Source: Leptolyngbya sp. Heron Island J (lineage in GTDB: Bacteria > Cyanobacteriota > Cyanobacteriia > Phormidesmidales > Phormidesmidaceae). From it: a stretch of DNA of 64,000 bases. The position numbers and the translations under genes were made by a program. The notes below the pieces were generated by a model that was given only the letters and a program-made list of their open reading frames with translations, was not told the origin of the DNA and ran no database searches. Shown here piece by piece: positions 43,636 through 51,996 of the stretch (its first letter is position 1; the number at the start of each line of letters is the position of its first letter). Where the stretch lies: the NCBI RefSeq assembly GCF_000482245.1, contig NZ_AWNH01000075.1, forward strand, positions 1 through 64,000, written 5' to 3'.

Positions 43636-45777
43636 GTGCCTATTGTCAAAGTGGATGTCGTCCGTGAAATACCTGAAATGACTACAGGAGAAAGCCTACA
43701 GGGAGTTAGCCCAGAACAAGCTGGGGTAATTTTGCAGCGGGGAGGGGAGGAATTATTACTTTATAAAGTTCATGACTGGCTGACGCTTCGGTTTGAATCG
43801 TTGACAGAGCAAGCCGCTCAGCTAGAGCAGCTAACGCAACAGTGGCGGCCTTTAGCGGTGAAATCAGTGGCTCGGGGGCAGTTAGTAGCCTTAAAAGTTC
43901 GTCAGCAACAGCTAGAGAGTTGTTTGCAAACGGCACGACAAATGGATAGTGTTCGCTTTGCCAGTCATGTGTATGAGCTAGCTGCTAGCCCTAAGACCCA
44001 TCTTTATCTGCTCGAACAGCTCACGGTGCAATTTACAGCTGGGTTCCCCCTGAGAACGATTGATCAGCTATCGACGGAGCTGGGTCTGATGCGGGAAAAA
44101 GGATTAGATGGGGCTGAACGTACATACGTTTTTCGGGTAGGTAAAACAGCCGTAGAAAATCCGATTAAGTTAGCTAATCGGTTAATGCGACATCCTCAGG
44201 TATTGGTGGCTGAACCCAATGTGGTCGTATCTACAGCTCCACTCTATCGACCCAAGGACTCGCTCTATAGCCAGCAGTGGCATCTGCATCATCAAGGAGG
44301 TCAGGGGTTGGCAAGCAACTCCCATATCTCTGCAGAAAAGGCCTGGGATATTACGCGGGGTAGCCGTTCGGTAGTGATTGCTATTACCGATGATGCGTTT
44401 GATTTGAACCATCCAGATCTCCAGGGAATGGGTAAGCTAGTGGGCCCGGCCGATCTCAAACAGCGCGATAGTTTACCGATGCCCAGTCAGGACTATGAAA
44501 ATCACGGCACGGCGGTAGCTGGACTAGCTGTCGCTGAAGAAACCGGTAATGGTGTGGTCGGTGTGGCCCCAGGCTGCAGTTTTATGCCGATTCAAACCAC
44601 TGGCTATTTAGATGATGAATCCATTGAGCAGCTGTTTGACTGGGCGGTTGATCAGGGCGCGGCGGTGATTTCCTGTAGCTGGTCGCCGGCAGCTGCGTAC
44701 TTTCCCCTCTCCCTGCGTCAGCGTAATGCTATTAATCGGGCGGCGACCAAGGGACGTAATGGCAAGGGCTGCGTAGTGCTGTTTTCGGCGGGAAATGCGA
44801 ACCGACCGCTCAATGGCAAAGTCCGTGAGCTGGGCTGGCCTAAAAATGCGCTACGAGGGGTGATCCAGTGGTTAGGTGGGTTTGCCATGCACCCTGATGT
44901 GATTACAGTTTCAGCCAGCACGAGCCTAAATCGTAAGGCGGCTTATAGCAACTGGGGTAAGCATGTGTCTGTGGCGGCTCCCAGCAATAATGGGCCGCCG
45001 GTTATGGCGCTACCCGATGTAGGGCAGGTAGAAACAGGGCCTGTGGTGAAGGGCTCCTTTGATGGCTTAGGCATGACGACGGCTGATCGTCTGGGTGGCA
45101 TTGGCTATAGCAGGAGTGATTACACCAGCCGCTTTGGGGGTACATCCAGTGCCTGCCCAGTGGTTGCTGGGGTGGTGGGGCTGATGCTGTCAGCTAATCC
45201 AGATTTAGATGCCGGGGAGGTCAAGCAAATTTTGCAGGATACCGCCGACAAAATTGAAGACCATACCCCTGATCCCCAACTGGGATTAGCCTATGGCAGC
45301 TATGACAACCGTGGTCACTCCCGCTGGTTTGGGTACGGTAAGGTGAATGCCTATAAAGCTGTCAAAGCTGCTCGCGATCGCCACTTGGCAACTCGACGGC
45401 TTAGTCAAACAATTGAACAAACCAGCGCCGTCACGCTCACACTACCGGCTGATCGAGTTGCTATGCAACAGGCTGGAATTACGATTAATCAGCACGGGCA
45501 GCTGCAAGATATTCAAGTCTATTTAGAGATTCGCCATGGTTTTTTGGGGGATCTTTCCATTGCAGTTATAGACCCCCGAGGCAAATCAGTGCTGCTGCAG
45601 GGGCGTACCCTGGGGCGACAGACACAGCTGCGTAAAACCTATACCTTTGAAAACACCCCGACCCTGAGTCTGCTGATGCATCGTCAGATACATGGGCGAT
45701 GGCAGCTAAAAATTGTAGATCACAGTGAAACTCACCAGGGGCAATTGTTACAATGGTCACTTAAATTAGGTACTTAG
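43636..45777 (+). CDS. S8 family serine peptidase (subtilase) with C-terminal P-domain
   Basis: A 713-residue subtilisin-like protease. Catalytic residues: Asp252 (AITDDAFDLNHPDL), His290 (ENHGTAVAG) and Ser504 (GTSSACPVVAG), with the oxyanion Asn in VLFSAGNAN. The first about 235 residues are a prodomain-like region and the last about 115 (DRVAMQQAGITINQ to QWSLKLG) form a proprotein-convertase P-domain. No signal peptide is visible, so export is unclear. The start used is GTG; ATG 43678 is an alternative. The first Asp motif lacks the usual DTG (here DDA), but the triad is otherwise intact. Confidence 0.92.
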   Translation: MPIVKVDVVREIPEMTTGESLQGVSPEQAGVILQRGGEELLLYKVHDWLTLRFESLTEQAAQLEQLTQQWRPLAVKSVARGQLVALKVRQQQLESCLQTARQMDSVRFASHVYELAASPKTHLYLLEQLTVQFTAGFPLRTIDQLSTELGLMREKGLDGAERTYVFRVGKTAVENPIKLANRLMRHPQVLVAEPNVVVSTAPLYRPKDSLYSQQWHLHHQGGQGLASNSHISAEKAWDITRGSRSVVIAITDDAFDLNHPDLQGMGKLVGPADLKQRDSLPMPSQDYENHGTAVAGLAVAEETGNGVVGVAPGCSFMPIQTTGYLDDESIEQLFDWAVDQGAAVISCSWSPAAAYFPLSLRQRNAINRAATKGRNGKGCVVLFSAGNANRPLNGKVRELGWPKNALRGVIQWLGGFAMHPDVITVSASTSLNRKAAYSNWGKHVSVAAPSNNGPPVMALPDVGQVETGPVVKGSFDGLGMTTADRLGGIGYSRSDYTSRFGGTSSACPVVAGVVGLMLSANPDLDAGEVKQILQDTADKIEDHTPDPQLGLAYGSYDNRGHSRWFGYGKVNAYKAVKAARDRHLATRRLSQTIEQTSAVTLTLPADRVAMQQAGITINQHGQLQDIQVYLEIRHGFLGDLSIAVIDPRGKSVLLQGRTLGRQTQLRKTYTFENTPTLSLLMHRQIHGRWQLKIVDHSETHQGQLLQWSLKLGT

Positions 45778-46359
45778 CAGAGGTTTGTAAGCCATTTGTC
45801 GTATGGATACAAACCTTATCTTGTAAGCTTCTGGGCTTGCGGTATATATAGAGAGCGAGGTCAGTAGCACAGCTTACGCATTTTTTTTCTAGGAATGCTA
45901 GATTTAGGGTATGACGCTTTTATTAGCGCAATACCTACTGTCAACATCTAGCTGTGTTGTTGGCTTACTAGGGATATCTACGTGTTCTTAGTTAGCAGTA
46001 TCTACCCAGTTCTTGGGGATATCACTGGCTACTTTTAGCTATATAGGACATCAGGGTTTTATCGGTTTAAGCTACTGACATTAGTCAAGCATGTCAGTGG
46101 AACGTGTGAGTGAGTGTTTGTATTGAAATGGCTCGATATGTAACGTGTTTCCTGTTGAGTATTAGTAGTTACGTATCTGTCAGCTAAAAGGGACAAAGAG
46201 CGCGATCGCAAGGTCTGAGATACCTATATCTAATGACTTACCAGCTACTGACGGTCCAAAGATCGTCTGTAGCGTAGTGCTCAAAATTGGCCTGACTGGA
46301 TAAGCCAGCATCTGTACGAGTACCCATGGTCTCGATGGCTGACTGGACACCCTTCAAAA
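45778..46359. other. Intergenic region after the subtilase gene
   Basis: About 580 bp with no gene. A 9-bp inverted repeat, AGGTTTGTA at 45781-45789 with TACAAACCT at 45808-45816, lies just after the stop and could act as a weak terminator. A HIP1 octamer is at about 46202. Confidence 0.5.
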
Positions 46360-46433
46360 TCGGGATGACTGGATTCGAACCAGCGGCCCCTTCGTCCCGA
46401 ACGAAGTGCGCTACCAAACTGCGCTACATCCCG
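46360..46433 (-). tRNA. tRNA-Pro (anticodon CGG)
   Basis: A 74-base cloverleaf on the - strand. The acceptor stem is CGGGATG with CATCCCG plus discriminator A; the D-arm is GCGC-AGTTTGGTA-GCGC, the anticodon arm CTTCG-TTCGGGA-CGAAG with anticodon CGG, and the T-arm CTGG-TTCGAAT-CCAG. CCA is not encoded. It decodes CCG. The open frame on the opposite strand across it is an artefact. Confidence 0.97.
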
Positions 46434-46845
46434 TCTCAGCTAACCCTAAGCAACCACCCGTACAATCAAACAATGTTTGAAACGTTTGCGTTGCTAATTG
46501 CTGATACCAAACTAGGTTATCACACTAGTTTTGAGTGTGGCTTCCGAGTCAATAACGACAGGTACTAAATTGAAGAGATACGTAGTAAATTCAAGGTATG
46601 CCACGTTATAGCCAGATACTTCACTGATACTTAAAGATTATCGGTTTTGTTCGTTGGTTTCTTTATGTCGCTAACGTTTCAATCCGACTTTATATGTGCA
46701 TCCTTAATGTAAGGGTGCGGTTCATTCTCACTTTTTCTGATACATGTTAGTTCTGCCGTTATGATGAGCTGCGATTTGCCACAGACAGGTAAGGAATCAT
46801 TCAGTCAGCCAATGTAGCGAAAGATAACCGCTTAGGAGACAATCC
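46434..46845. other. Intergenic region between tRNA-Pro and a hypothetical gene
   Basis: 412 bp, divergent, presumably carrying the tRNA promoter leftwards and that of the next gene rightwards. Nothing specific recognised. Confidence 0.45.
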
Positions 46846-47337
46846 GTGTTTGCTCTTAATCTTGACTGTTCATCTGCTGCCGATCAATTAGAGGCAGATG
46901 TGTTGAACATTACTAATGTCCCTACGGGGTTTGATTTTCAAGTTTTGACCCCCTTAGAAATGGTGACCAACCAGTTTAGTGGGGTGAGCTTTGCTTGTGC
47001 GATCGCACTTATTCCATCTAATCCACGATTTGTTGCCAAACCAGGGCAGCGCGTGATCATGCCGACCGGTAATGATAACCGGCTATCCATTGCCCTGGAT
47101 GAAACTGTGTATTCATTTTGTCTATGGGGCCGCTGTACTCAGCCGATGGTGCTGAAGGTGCTAGAACGCAGTGGCAAGGTGTTACAGATACATAGCGATC
47201 GCACATTTCGGTGGTCCGACAGTTCAAAGACGGCCCTGCTACCGCTGCAGATCCTCAAGCTAGAGAACATGAGCAACATTGCCATGGTAGAACTGTCAGC
47301 CGATGCTCCCTTTACTGTTGAAGGGCTATCTGTGTAG
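46846..47337 (+). CDS. Hypothetical protein
   Basis: A 163-residue protein from GTG 46846, supported by GGAG eight bases before. It appears beta-rich (VLKVLERSGKVLQIHSDRTF, LLPLQILKLENMSNIAMVEL) and soluble, with no signal peptide or known motif. It has internal HIP1 octamers, like the native genes around it. It is 220 bp upstream of the phosphohexomutase gene, in the same direction. Function unknown. Confidence 0.65.
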   Translation: MFALNLDCSSAADQLEADVLNITNVPTGFDFQVLTPLEMVTNQFSGVSFACAIALIPSNPRFVAKPGQRVIMPTGNDNRLSIALDETVYSFCLWGRCTQPMVLKVLERSGKVLQIHSDRTFRWSDSSKTALLPLQILKLENMSNIAMVELSADAPFTVEGLSV

Positions 47338-47557
47338 TTAGTCGTATCACCGTCATCGTGTTTACATAAGCTTTATCGCTGTTTAGGCAACTCTTGAGAC
47401 CCCTAGGCAGTCGAGTTCAGTAAGGCTAAGTTCAAAAAAATGTGCTAAAGAGTTCTACCCTCTAGCATTTGCTAAGGTCACTGTTTAAACTGCTGAGGAG
47501 ATCAGGATCTCACTTAGCAGCTGTGAATTTCTTAGATGTGGCATTACTGAAATCATT

Positions 47558-49021
47558 ATGGCAACTGCATTATCTCCATCGGTATTTATAGGTAAATCGA
47601 TCAAATTTGGTACAGATGGTTGGCGTGGCATGATTGCCGCCGACTTTACATTTGAGCGGGTAGATTTAGTAGCCGCCCTGGCGGCTAAAGTACTTGAAGA
47701 ATGTTATGGCAGCAATGGCAGTCGTACCGTGATTGTGGGCTACGACCGTCGGTTTATGTCTCCTGAATTTGCCGGACATGCCGCTGAGTCCATCGCCCAG
47801 GCTGGTTACGACGTACTCCTGTCCGAGTGCTTTGCCCCCACTCCCGCCTTTAGCTGGGCCGCTCATGAAAAAGGAGCCCTGGGCGCGATTGTCATCACCG
47901 CCAGCCATAACCCCGCCGCATATTCTGGCCTTAAGGTTAAAGGCGCGTTTGGCGGCTCAGTCCCACCAGACGTTACTAAAAAAGTTGAAGCCTTGCTCCC
48001 CGAAGGGAAGCCCGTAGCAGAAAAACCAGGCACCATTACCGCCTTTGATCCCTGGCCTAGCTACTGCCAGGCCCTGCAGAGCATGGTCGACATAGATGCC
48101 ATTCGGGCCGCTATTGCTGACGGTAGTCTGAGCGTCTTTGCAGATGTCATGCATGGATCTGCAGCTGGTGGATTTGAAAAAATCCTGGGGATGCCGATTC
48201 ATGAAATCAATGGCGATGCTGATCCCCTATTTGAAGGTGGAGCACCAGAGCCACTACCTCGATATATTCCTAAGCTCTACAAGGCAGTTAAAGATCGCTA
48301 CCAGTCTGGGGCTGAGGGGCTTACAGTTGGCATCATTTTTGATGGCGATAGTGATCGGGTTGCCGGTATGGATGGCCAGGGCGAATTTCTCAGTTCCCAG
48401 GTGCTGATTCCAATTTTGATTGAGCATCTAAAAGCACGCCGTGGTTTCGATGGTGAAGTAATCAAAACCATCAGTGGTTCTAACCTGATGCAAAAGGTGG
48501 CTGAACTGCATGGGCTGTCAGTTCACGAAACCCCAATTGGCTACAAGTACATTGCCGATCGCATGCTCGAAACAAAGGTTTTGATCGGTGGTGAAGAATC
48601 TGGTGGGATTGGCTATGGCCATCACATTCCCGAGCGGGATGCATTGCTATCAGCACTGTATCTATTAGAAGCCGTTGTTAAAAGTGGTAAGGACTTTGGT
48701 CAACTCAACCAGACACTACGGCAGCAAACTGGGTTTGAAGGAGCCTACGATCGGATTGATTTACCCCTGGCCAACATGGATGTCCGTGCCAAACTGCTAG
48801 ACAGTTTGCAGAATGCGACACCAACTGAAGTTGCCGGTAAGGTAGTCAGTAGTGTGCTATCTATTGACGGTTACAAGTTTACTTTGGCCGATGGTAGCTG
48901 GTTACTCATCCGATTTAGTGGAACTGAACCGGTGTTACGTCTTTACTCTGAAGCGGCCACCATCGAAGAAGTCCACAAGCATTTGAGCTGGGCCAAAGAA
49001 TGGGCCAGTTCCGTAGGCTAG
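47558..49021 (+). CDS. Phosphoglucomutase/phosphomannomutase family protein
   Basis: A 487-residue alpha-D-phosphohexomutase, which moves phosphate between C1 and C6 of a sugar through a phosphoserine. The catalytic serine loop TASHNP is near residue 114, the Mg-binding loop DGDSDR near 261, the sugar-binding loop GGEESGG near 345 and the phosphate-binding RFSGTEP near 450. N-terminal FGTDGWRG is typical. The family includes PGM, PMM and PNGM forms; specificity cannot be read from sequence alone. A good terminator follows at 49086-49112. Confidence 0.93.
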   Translation: MATALSPSVFIGKSIKFGTDGWRGMIAADFTFERVDLVAALAAKVLEECYGSNGSRTVIVGYDRRFMSPEFAGHAAESIAQAGYDVLLSECFAPTPAFSWAAHEKGALGAIVITASHNPAAYSGLKVKGAFGGSVPPDVTKKVEALLPEGKPVAEKPGTITAFDPWPSYCQALQSMVDIDAIRAAIADGSLSVFADVMHGSAAGGFEKILGMPIHEINGDADPLFEGGAPEPLPRYIPKLYKAVKDRYQSGAEGLTVGIIFDGDSDRVAGMDGQGEFLSSQVLIPILIEHLKARRGFDGEVIKTISGSNLMQKVAELHGLSVHETPIGYKYIADRMLETKVLIGGEESGGIGYGHHIPERDALLSALYLLEAVVKSGKDFGQLNQTLRQQTGFEGAYDRIDLPLANMDVRAKLLDSLQNATPTEVAGKVVSSVLSIDGYKFTLADGSWLLIRFSGTEPVLRLYSEAATIEEVHKHLSWAKEWASSVG

Positions 49022-49085
49022 TGTTCGTTGGGTACCTGACCATGGTGCCCTCGTAGAAGATTGGTGCTTTGATTTGGGATTAAGA

Positions 49086-49112
49086 CCACGCTCCTTTGGG
49101 GTGTGGTTTTTT
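49086..49112 (+). terminator. Rho-independent terminator of the phosphohexomutase gene
   Basis: A 9-bp stem (CCACGCTCC with GGGGTGTGG, two G-T pairs), TTT loop, then TTTTTT. It lies 65 bp after the stop codon. Confidence 0.8.
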
Positions 49113-49201
49113 GACTACTTCAGGCCTCGTCGTTATGCCTCTGCCCTCATTCTTCCATCCTTCGCTATATGCTGGGATTGGTCTTTGCTCCTTGCTGTCT
49201 A

Positions 49202-49924
49202 ATGGTTGCCGAGGTTACGTTTAGCCCCATTGCCTATATTCAATCCTGCTATCCTGAGCGATTTGGCATTCCTCGACAGGCAGGGCTAGTGGCATCGGCC
49301 TATGCAGATATCGTTTTTGAGGCGACCGAAGAAAATAAGCTGGCGCTACGCGGGATCGAGGAATTCTCCCATGTGTGGGTGATATTTGTATTCCATGGTC
49401 AATCCTATGGCGACTTTAAACCGTTGGTGAGACCCCCCCGGTTGGGTGGCAATAAGAGTGTTGGCGTATATGCTACCCGCAGCCCCAATCGGCCTAATGC
49501 AATTGGCATGAGTGCGGTAAAGCTATTCGGTGTTATTGAAAAAAAGAGAACATTACGGCTACAGGTGCAAGGGGGAGATTTTTTAGATGGTACTCCGGTG
49601 ATTGATATTAAACCCTATGTACCCTATGCCGATGCCATTGAATCAGCCCAGGCTGCCTGGGCGGTTGAGCAGTCGAGTTTGTTGTCGGTTAGTTGGAGTG
49701 ATGAAGCTGAGGCGGTTTTAATTGACTGTGTTGAGCCGGGGGCAAAGAAATTACGTTGTTTAATTGAAGAGACCCTGGCCCAGGACCCAAGACCTGGCTA
49801 TGAGCGCGGTAAAGACGGTCGTGAAGGCCAACGATGGCATATGCAAGTAAGCAATTACAGTGTGTTTTGGACGGTGGAGAAGGGGGTCGCCAAGGTCATT
49901 AAGTTGGCATGGGTTGAGAGATAA
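49202..49924 (+). CDS. trmO: tRNA (adenine(37)-N6)-methyltransferase TrmO
   Basis: TrmO (old name TsaA/YaeB) methylates N6 of t6A37 in tRNA using SAM. The 240-residue protein from ATG 49202 shows PRQAGLV, FSHVWVIFVFH, VRPPRLGGN, GVYATRSPNRPNAIGMS and DGTPVIDIKPYVPYAD, then the C-terminal FIEETLAQDPRPGY-like segment (LIEETLAQDPRPGYERGK). ATG 49169 would add 11 residues; the shorter form matches the E. coli N-terminus better. No ribosome site decides between them. Confidence 0.93.
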   Translation: MVAEVTFSPIAYIQSCYPERFGIPRQAGLVASAYADIVFEATEENKLALRGIEEFSHVWVIFVFHGQSYGDFKPLVRPPRLGGNKSVGVYATRSPNRPNAIGMSAVKLFGVIEKKRTLRLQVQGGDFLDGTPVIDIKPYVPYADAIESAQAAWAVEQSSLLSVSWSDEAEAVLIDCVEPGAKKLRCLIEETLAQDPRPGYERGKDGREGQRWHMQVSNYSVFWTVEKGVAKVIKLAWVER

Positions 49925-50304
49925 GGGGATTGCACAAAAATACAGTCCCTGGTTGAGGCTGTAGATGGGTGGATGAGTGATGGAGTAACGGGGGAATTAT
50001 TTAAGCGCGTGAGCCTAACTTTGATCGCTCACAAGTTCTTATAGCTACCGTGTATACATAAGTCGGAGAATAGCTCTAGAGTTCGAGCCCTCATCCCCCA
50101 ACCCCTCTTCTCCCGCGGGGAGAAGGGGCGTCAGATCAAAGTCCCTCTCCCGCGGGAGAGGGGTTTGGGGAGAGGGCCAACTCAAGGTATGAAGCACCTT
50201 TCAAAGCACTAGCTTCCGGATGTGTATACACGGTAGGCTCTTATAGGGAGAGCGCTTTGCGCCTGCCCCGAGGCTCTTTTTGATGGCAAATAATCTTTTT
50301 CTCT
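49925..50304. other. Intergenic region filled by a repeat element
   Basis: 380 bp between trmO and azlD. About 190 bp are a palindrome-rich element with terminal inverted repeats (next entry). The left part has degenerate gatgggtggatgag text like that near 1690-1760. No gene. Confidence 0.5.
50045..50236. mobile_element. Candidate MITE with 13-14-bp terminal inverted repeats
   Basis: CTACCGTGTATAC at 50045-50057 is the exact reverse complement of GTATACACGGTAG at 50224-50236. The heptamer CTTATAG directly precedes the left end (50038-50044) and recurs at 50240-50246, three bases past the right end, as expected for a slightly eroded target-site duplication. The interior holds stacked G/C palindromes (CTTCTCCCGCGGGGAGAAG; CCTCTCCCGCGGGAGAGG). 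It encodes no protein, so it would need a transposase elsewhere. Confidence 0.5.
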
Positions 50305-50628
50305 TTAACTCAGGAGAGTCTGCCACAGCAGGAAAACCCCCATGCCTACAAGAATTGTTAGCAACAGGTTCTTTTTCCAAAGTCCAATGCCTAAAGCGGC
50401 TAGAGCACCGATAAGGCGAGGATTGTCGCTACTAAGCCAAAGATTGTTCTCTTCAACTAAAACCGTGGGAACAACAATGGCGGTGAGTACAGCTGGCGGT
50501 ACATAGTTTAAGGCCTGTAATAGGCGAGGCGGAAGGGTAATGCGACCGCTCATGGCCAGGAGCGGATAGCGAACGAGAAAGGTAACCAGGGTCATACCGC
50601 CCAGCAGGATGATTTCGTTATGAGTCAT
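50305..50628 (-). CDS. azlD: AzlD family branched-chain amino acid exporter subunit
   Basis: A 107-residue membrane protein with three to four helices and the AzlD pattern: [42 protein letters not shown]. With AzlC it forms an exporter for branched-chain amino acids or analogues in the inner membrane. The start codon overlaps the end of azlC by 11 bp, so the two are translationally coupled. Confidence 0.92.
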   Translation of the reverse strand: MTHNEIILLGGMTLVTFLVRYPLLAMSGRITLPPRLLQALNYVPPAVLTAIVVPTVLVEENNLWLSSDNPRLIGALAALGIGLWKKNLLLTILVGMGVFLLWQTLLS

Positions 50629-51346
50629 GGGTTTTCTTTAAATAGTTTTCGAGTAAGACGCCAGTGAGGATGGCTGCGATCGCAGCTACCATTAGCCCCA
50701 ACTGATGGGGCAAGCCTCGAGCTAGCAGAGCTGTAATGCCTGCTGTGACCACCGTAGCCACCATGGGTCGATTGGTCAGATAGGGAATGGTCATGCCGAT
50801 AAAAGTGGCGACCATGGCAAAGTCCAATCCCCAGGCGCTGGCATTGGGAATAGTTTGACCCAGGGTCAAACCGAGCAGTGTACAGAGCTGCCAGTTGACA
50901 TACATCGCCAGAGCTGAGCCGAGCTGAAACCAATGTTTGTGGGGGGATGGATCGGGCTGACGGTAGCGCTGGATAGCCACCATAAAATTTTCATCAGTCA
51001 GCCAAAATCCTAGGGGCAACTTCCAAGCCTGGCTGAGGTGTTTGACATAGGGCACCAGGCTGACCGCATAGAGCAGGTGCCGCAGGTTTACCACCCAGGT
51101 GGTGAGGATGATAATGCCCAAGGGAGTGCCTGCGCCTAGCAAGCCCAGGGCAATAAATTGAGATGAGCCAGCAAAAACGATGGCTGACATGCCCATAGCC
51201 CCACTAAAGGAGAGACCGCTGGACTGGGCCAGGGTGCCAAAAATAATCCCAAAGGGAGTTGCGCCGACGATGAGCGGGATGGTTTGGCGGGCTCCAGCCC
51301 AAAACTCACGATGAGCTGGCTGCCCATGTTTAGACGCCGTAGTCAT
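50618..51346 (-). CDS. azlC: AzlC family branched-chain amino acid exporter subunit
   Basis: From ATG 51346 this is a 242-residue membrane protein with the AzlC core: [69 protein letters not shown]. The frame extends 35 codons further upstream, but that part is not conserved in character and the shorter start fits the family. Together with AzlD it should export valine, leucine, isoleucine or related compounds. azlC-azlD form a two-gene operon. Confidence 0.92.
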   Translation of the reverse strand: MTTASKHGQPAHREFWAGARQTIPLIVGATPFGIIFGTLAQSSGLSFSGAMGMSAIVFAGSSQFIALGLLGAGTPLGIIILTTWVVNLRHLLYAVSLVPYVKHLSQAWKLPLGFWLTDENFMVAIQRYRQPDPSPHKHWFQLGSALAMYVNWQLCTLLGLTLGQTIPNASAWGLDFAMVATFIGMTIPYLTNRPMVATVVTAGITALLARGLPHQLGLMVAAIAAILTGVLLENYLKKTHDS

Positions 51347-51516
51347 GGAGATACCTGGATGCAAGTACCCGTCTAGGGTAAGCAGTCTCAATAGGGCCTG
51401 TCTTGAACGTTTTTGCACCCTGTGGCACCAACCTACGGATACGGATGTCAAAACATACTGATGCCGCTGCTGCGTAAATTTAGCTATAGTTCATATGCAC
51501 TGTTGGTTGATCACAT

Positions 51517-51948
51517 ATGCCTAATTCAGTCACGGTTGAAGCCAAAGTTGTTGGGCGTCGTCGCCCAGTCATTACTGGTTGGTCGGTACCGCTACCACCG
51601 GGCACCAGCCGTGCACCGTTTACCCTGCGAGACTTAATTACCTGCGTGGTCCGAGCAGAGGTGGAGGCATTTCAGGCTCGGCAGGCCGAACAGCGTTTAC
51701 AGCAGGTGTTGAGTAAGGCTGCGATCGCGACGGGGCTGGCCCAGGGCAAAGTTACTTTAGGGGACCGTGATTTTGAGCAGACCGTTAATCCAGAGACTGC
51801 CGTGGATAATGCCATTATGGGATTTATCGATGGTCTGTACTACGTCTTTTTGGACGATATCCAACAGGAGGATTTAGATGCCACAGTGCATTTAACCGCA
51901 CAGAGTCGTCTCACGTTTGTGCGTCTGGTGGCGCTGGTGGGTGGTTAG
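51517..51948 (+). CDS. Hypothetical protein paired with the DUF4132 gene
   Basis: A 143-residue soluble protein, no signal or membrane helix, no domain recognised. It begins with a basic strand-rich part (VEAKVVGRRRPVITGWSVPL), followed by helices (FTLRDLITCVVRAEVEAFQARQAEQ) and an acidic region (IDGLYYVFLDDIQQEDLDA). It ends 48 bp before the DUF4132 gene on the same strand, which suggests a two-gene operon and a shared process. Codon use and an internal HIP1 octamer match native genes. Confidence 0.75.
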   Translation: MPNSVTVEAKVVGRRRPVITGWSVPLPPGTSRAPFTLRDLITCVVRAEVEAFQARQAEQRLQQVLSKAAIATGLAQGKVTLGDRDFEQTVNPETAVDNAIMGFIDGLYYVFLDDIQQEDLDATVHLTAQSRLTFVRLVALVGG

Positions 51949-51996
51949 GGACACAGCTCAGAACCGCTTCAGTATTGTGAATAGCTAACTACGACT

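Noticed and set aside
46326-46568. 80-residue + strand ORF containing MTGFEPAAPSSRTKC text
   Set aside because: It is the reverse side of the tRNA-Pro gene; this peptide is a familiar artefact of tRNA regions.
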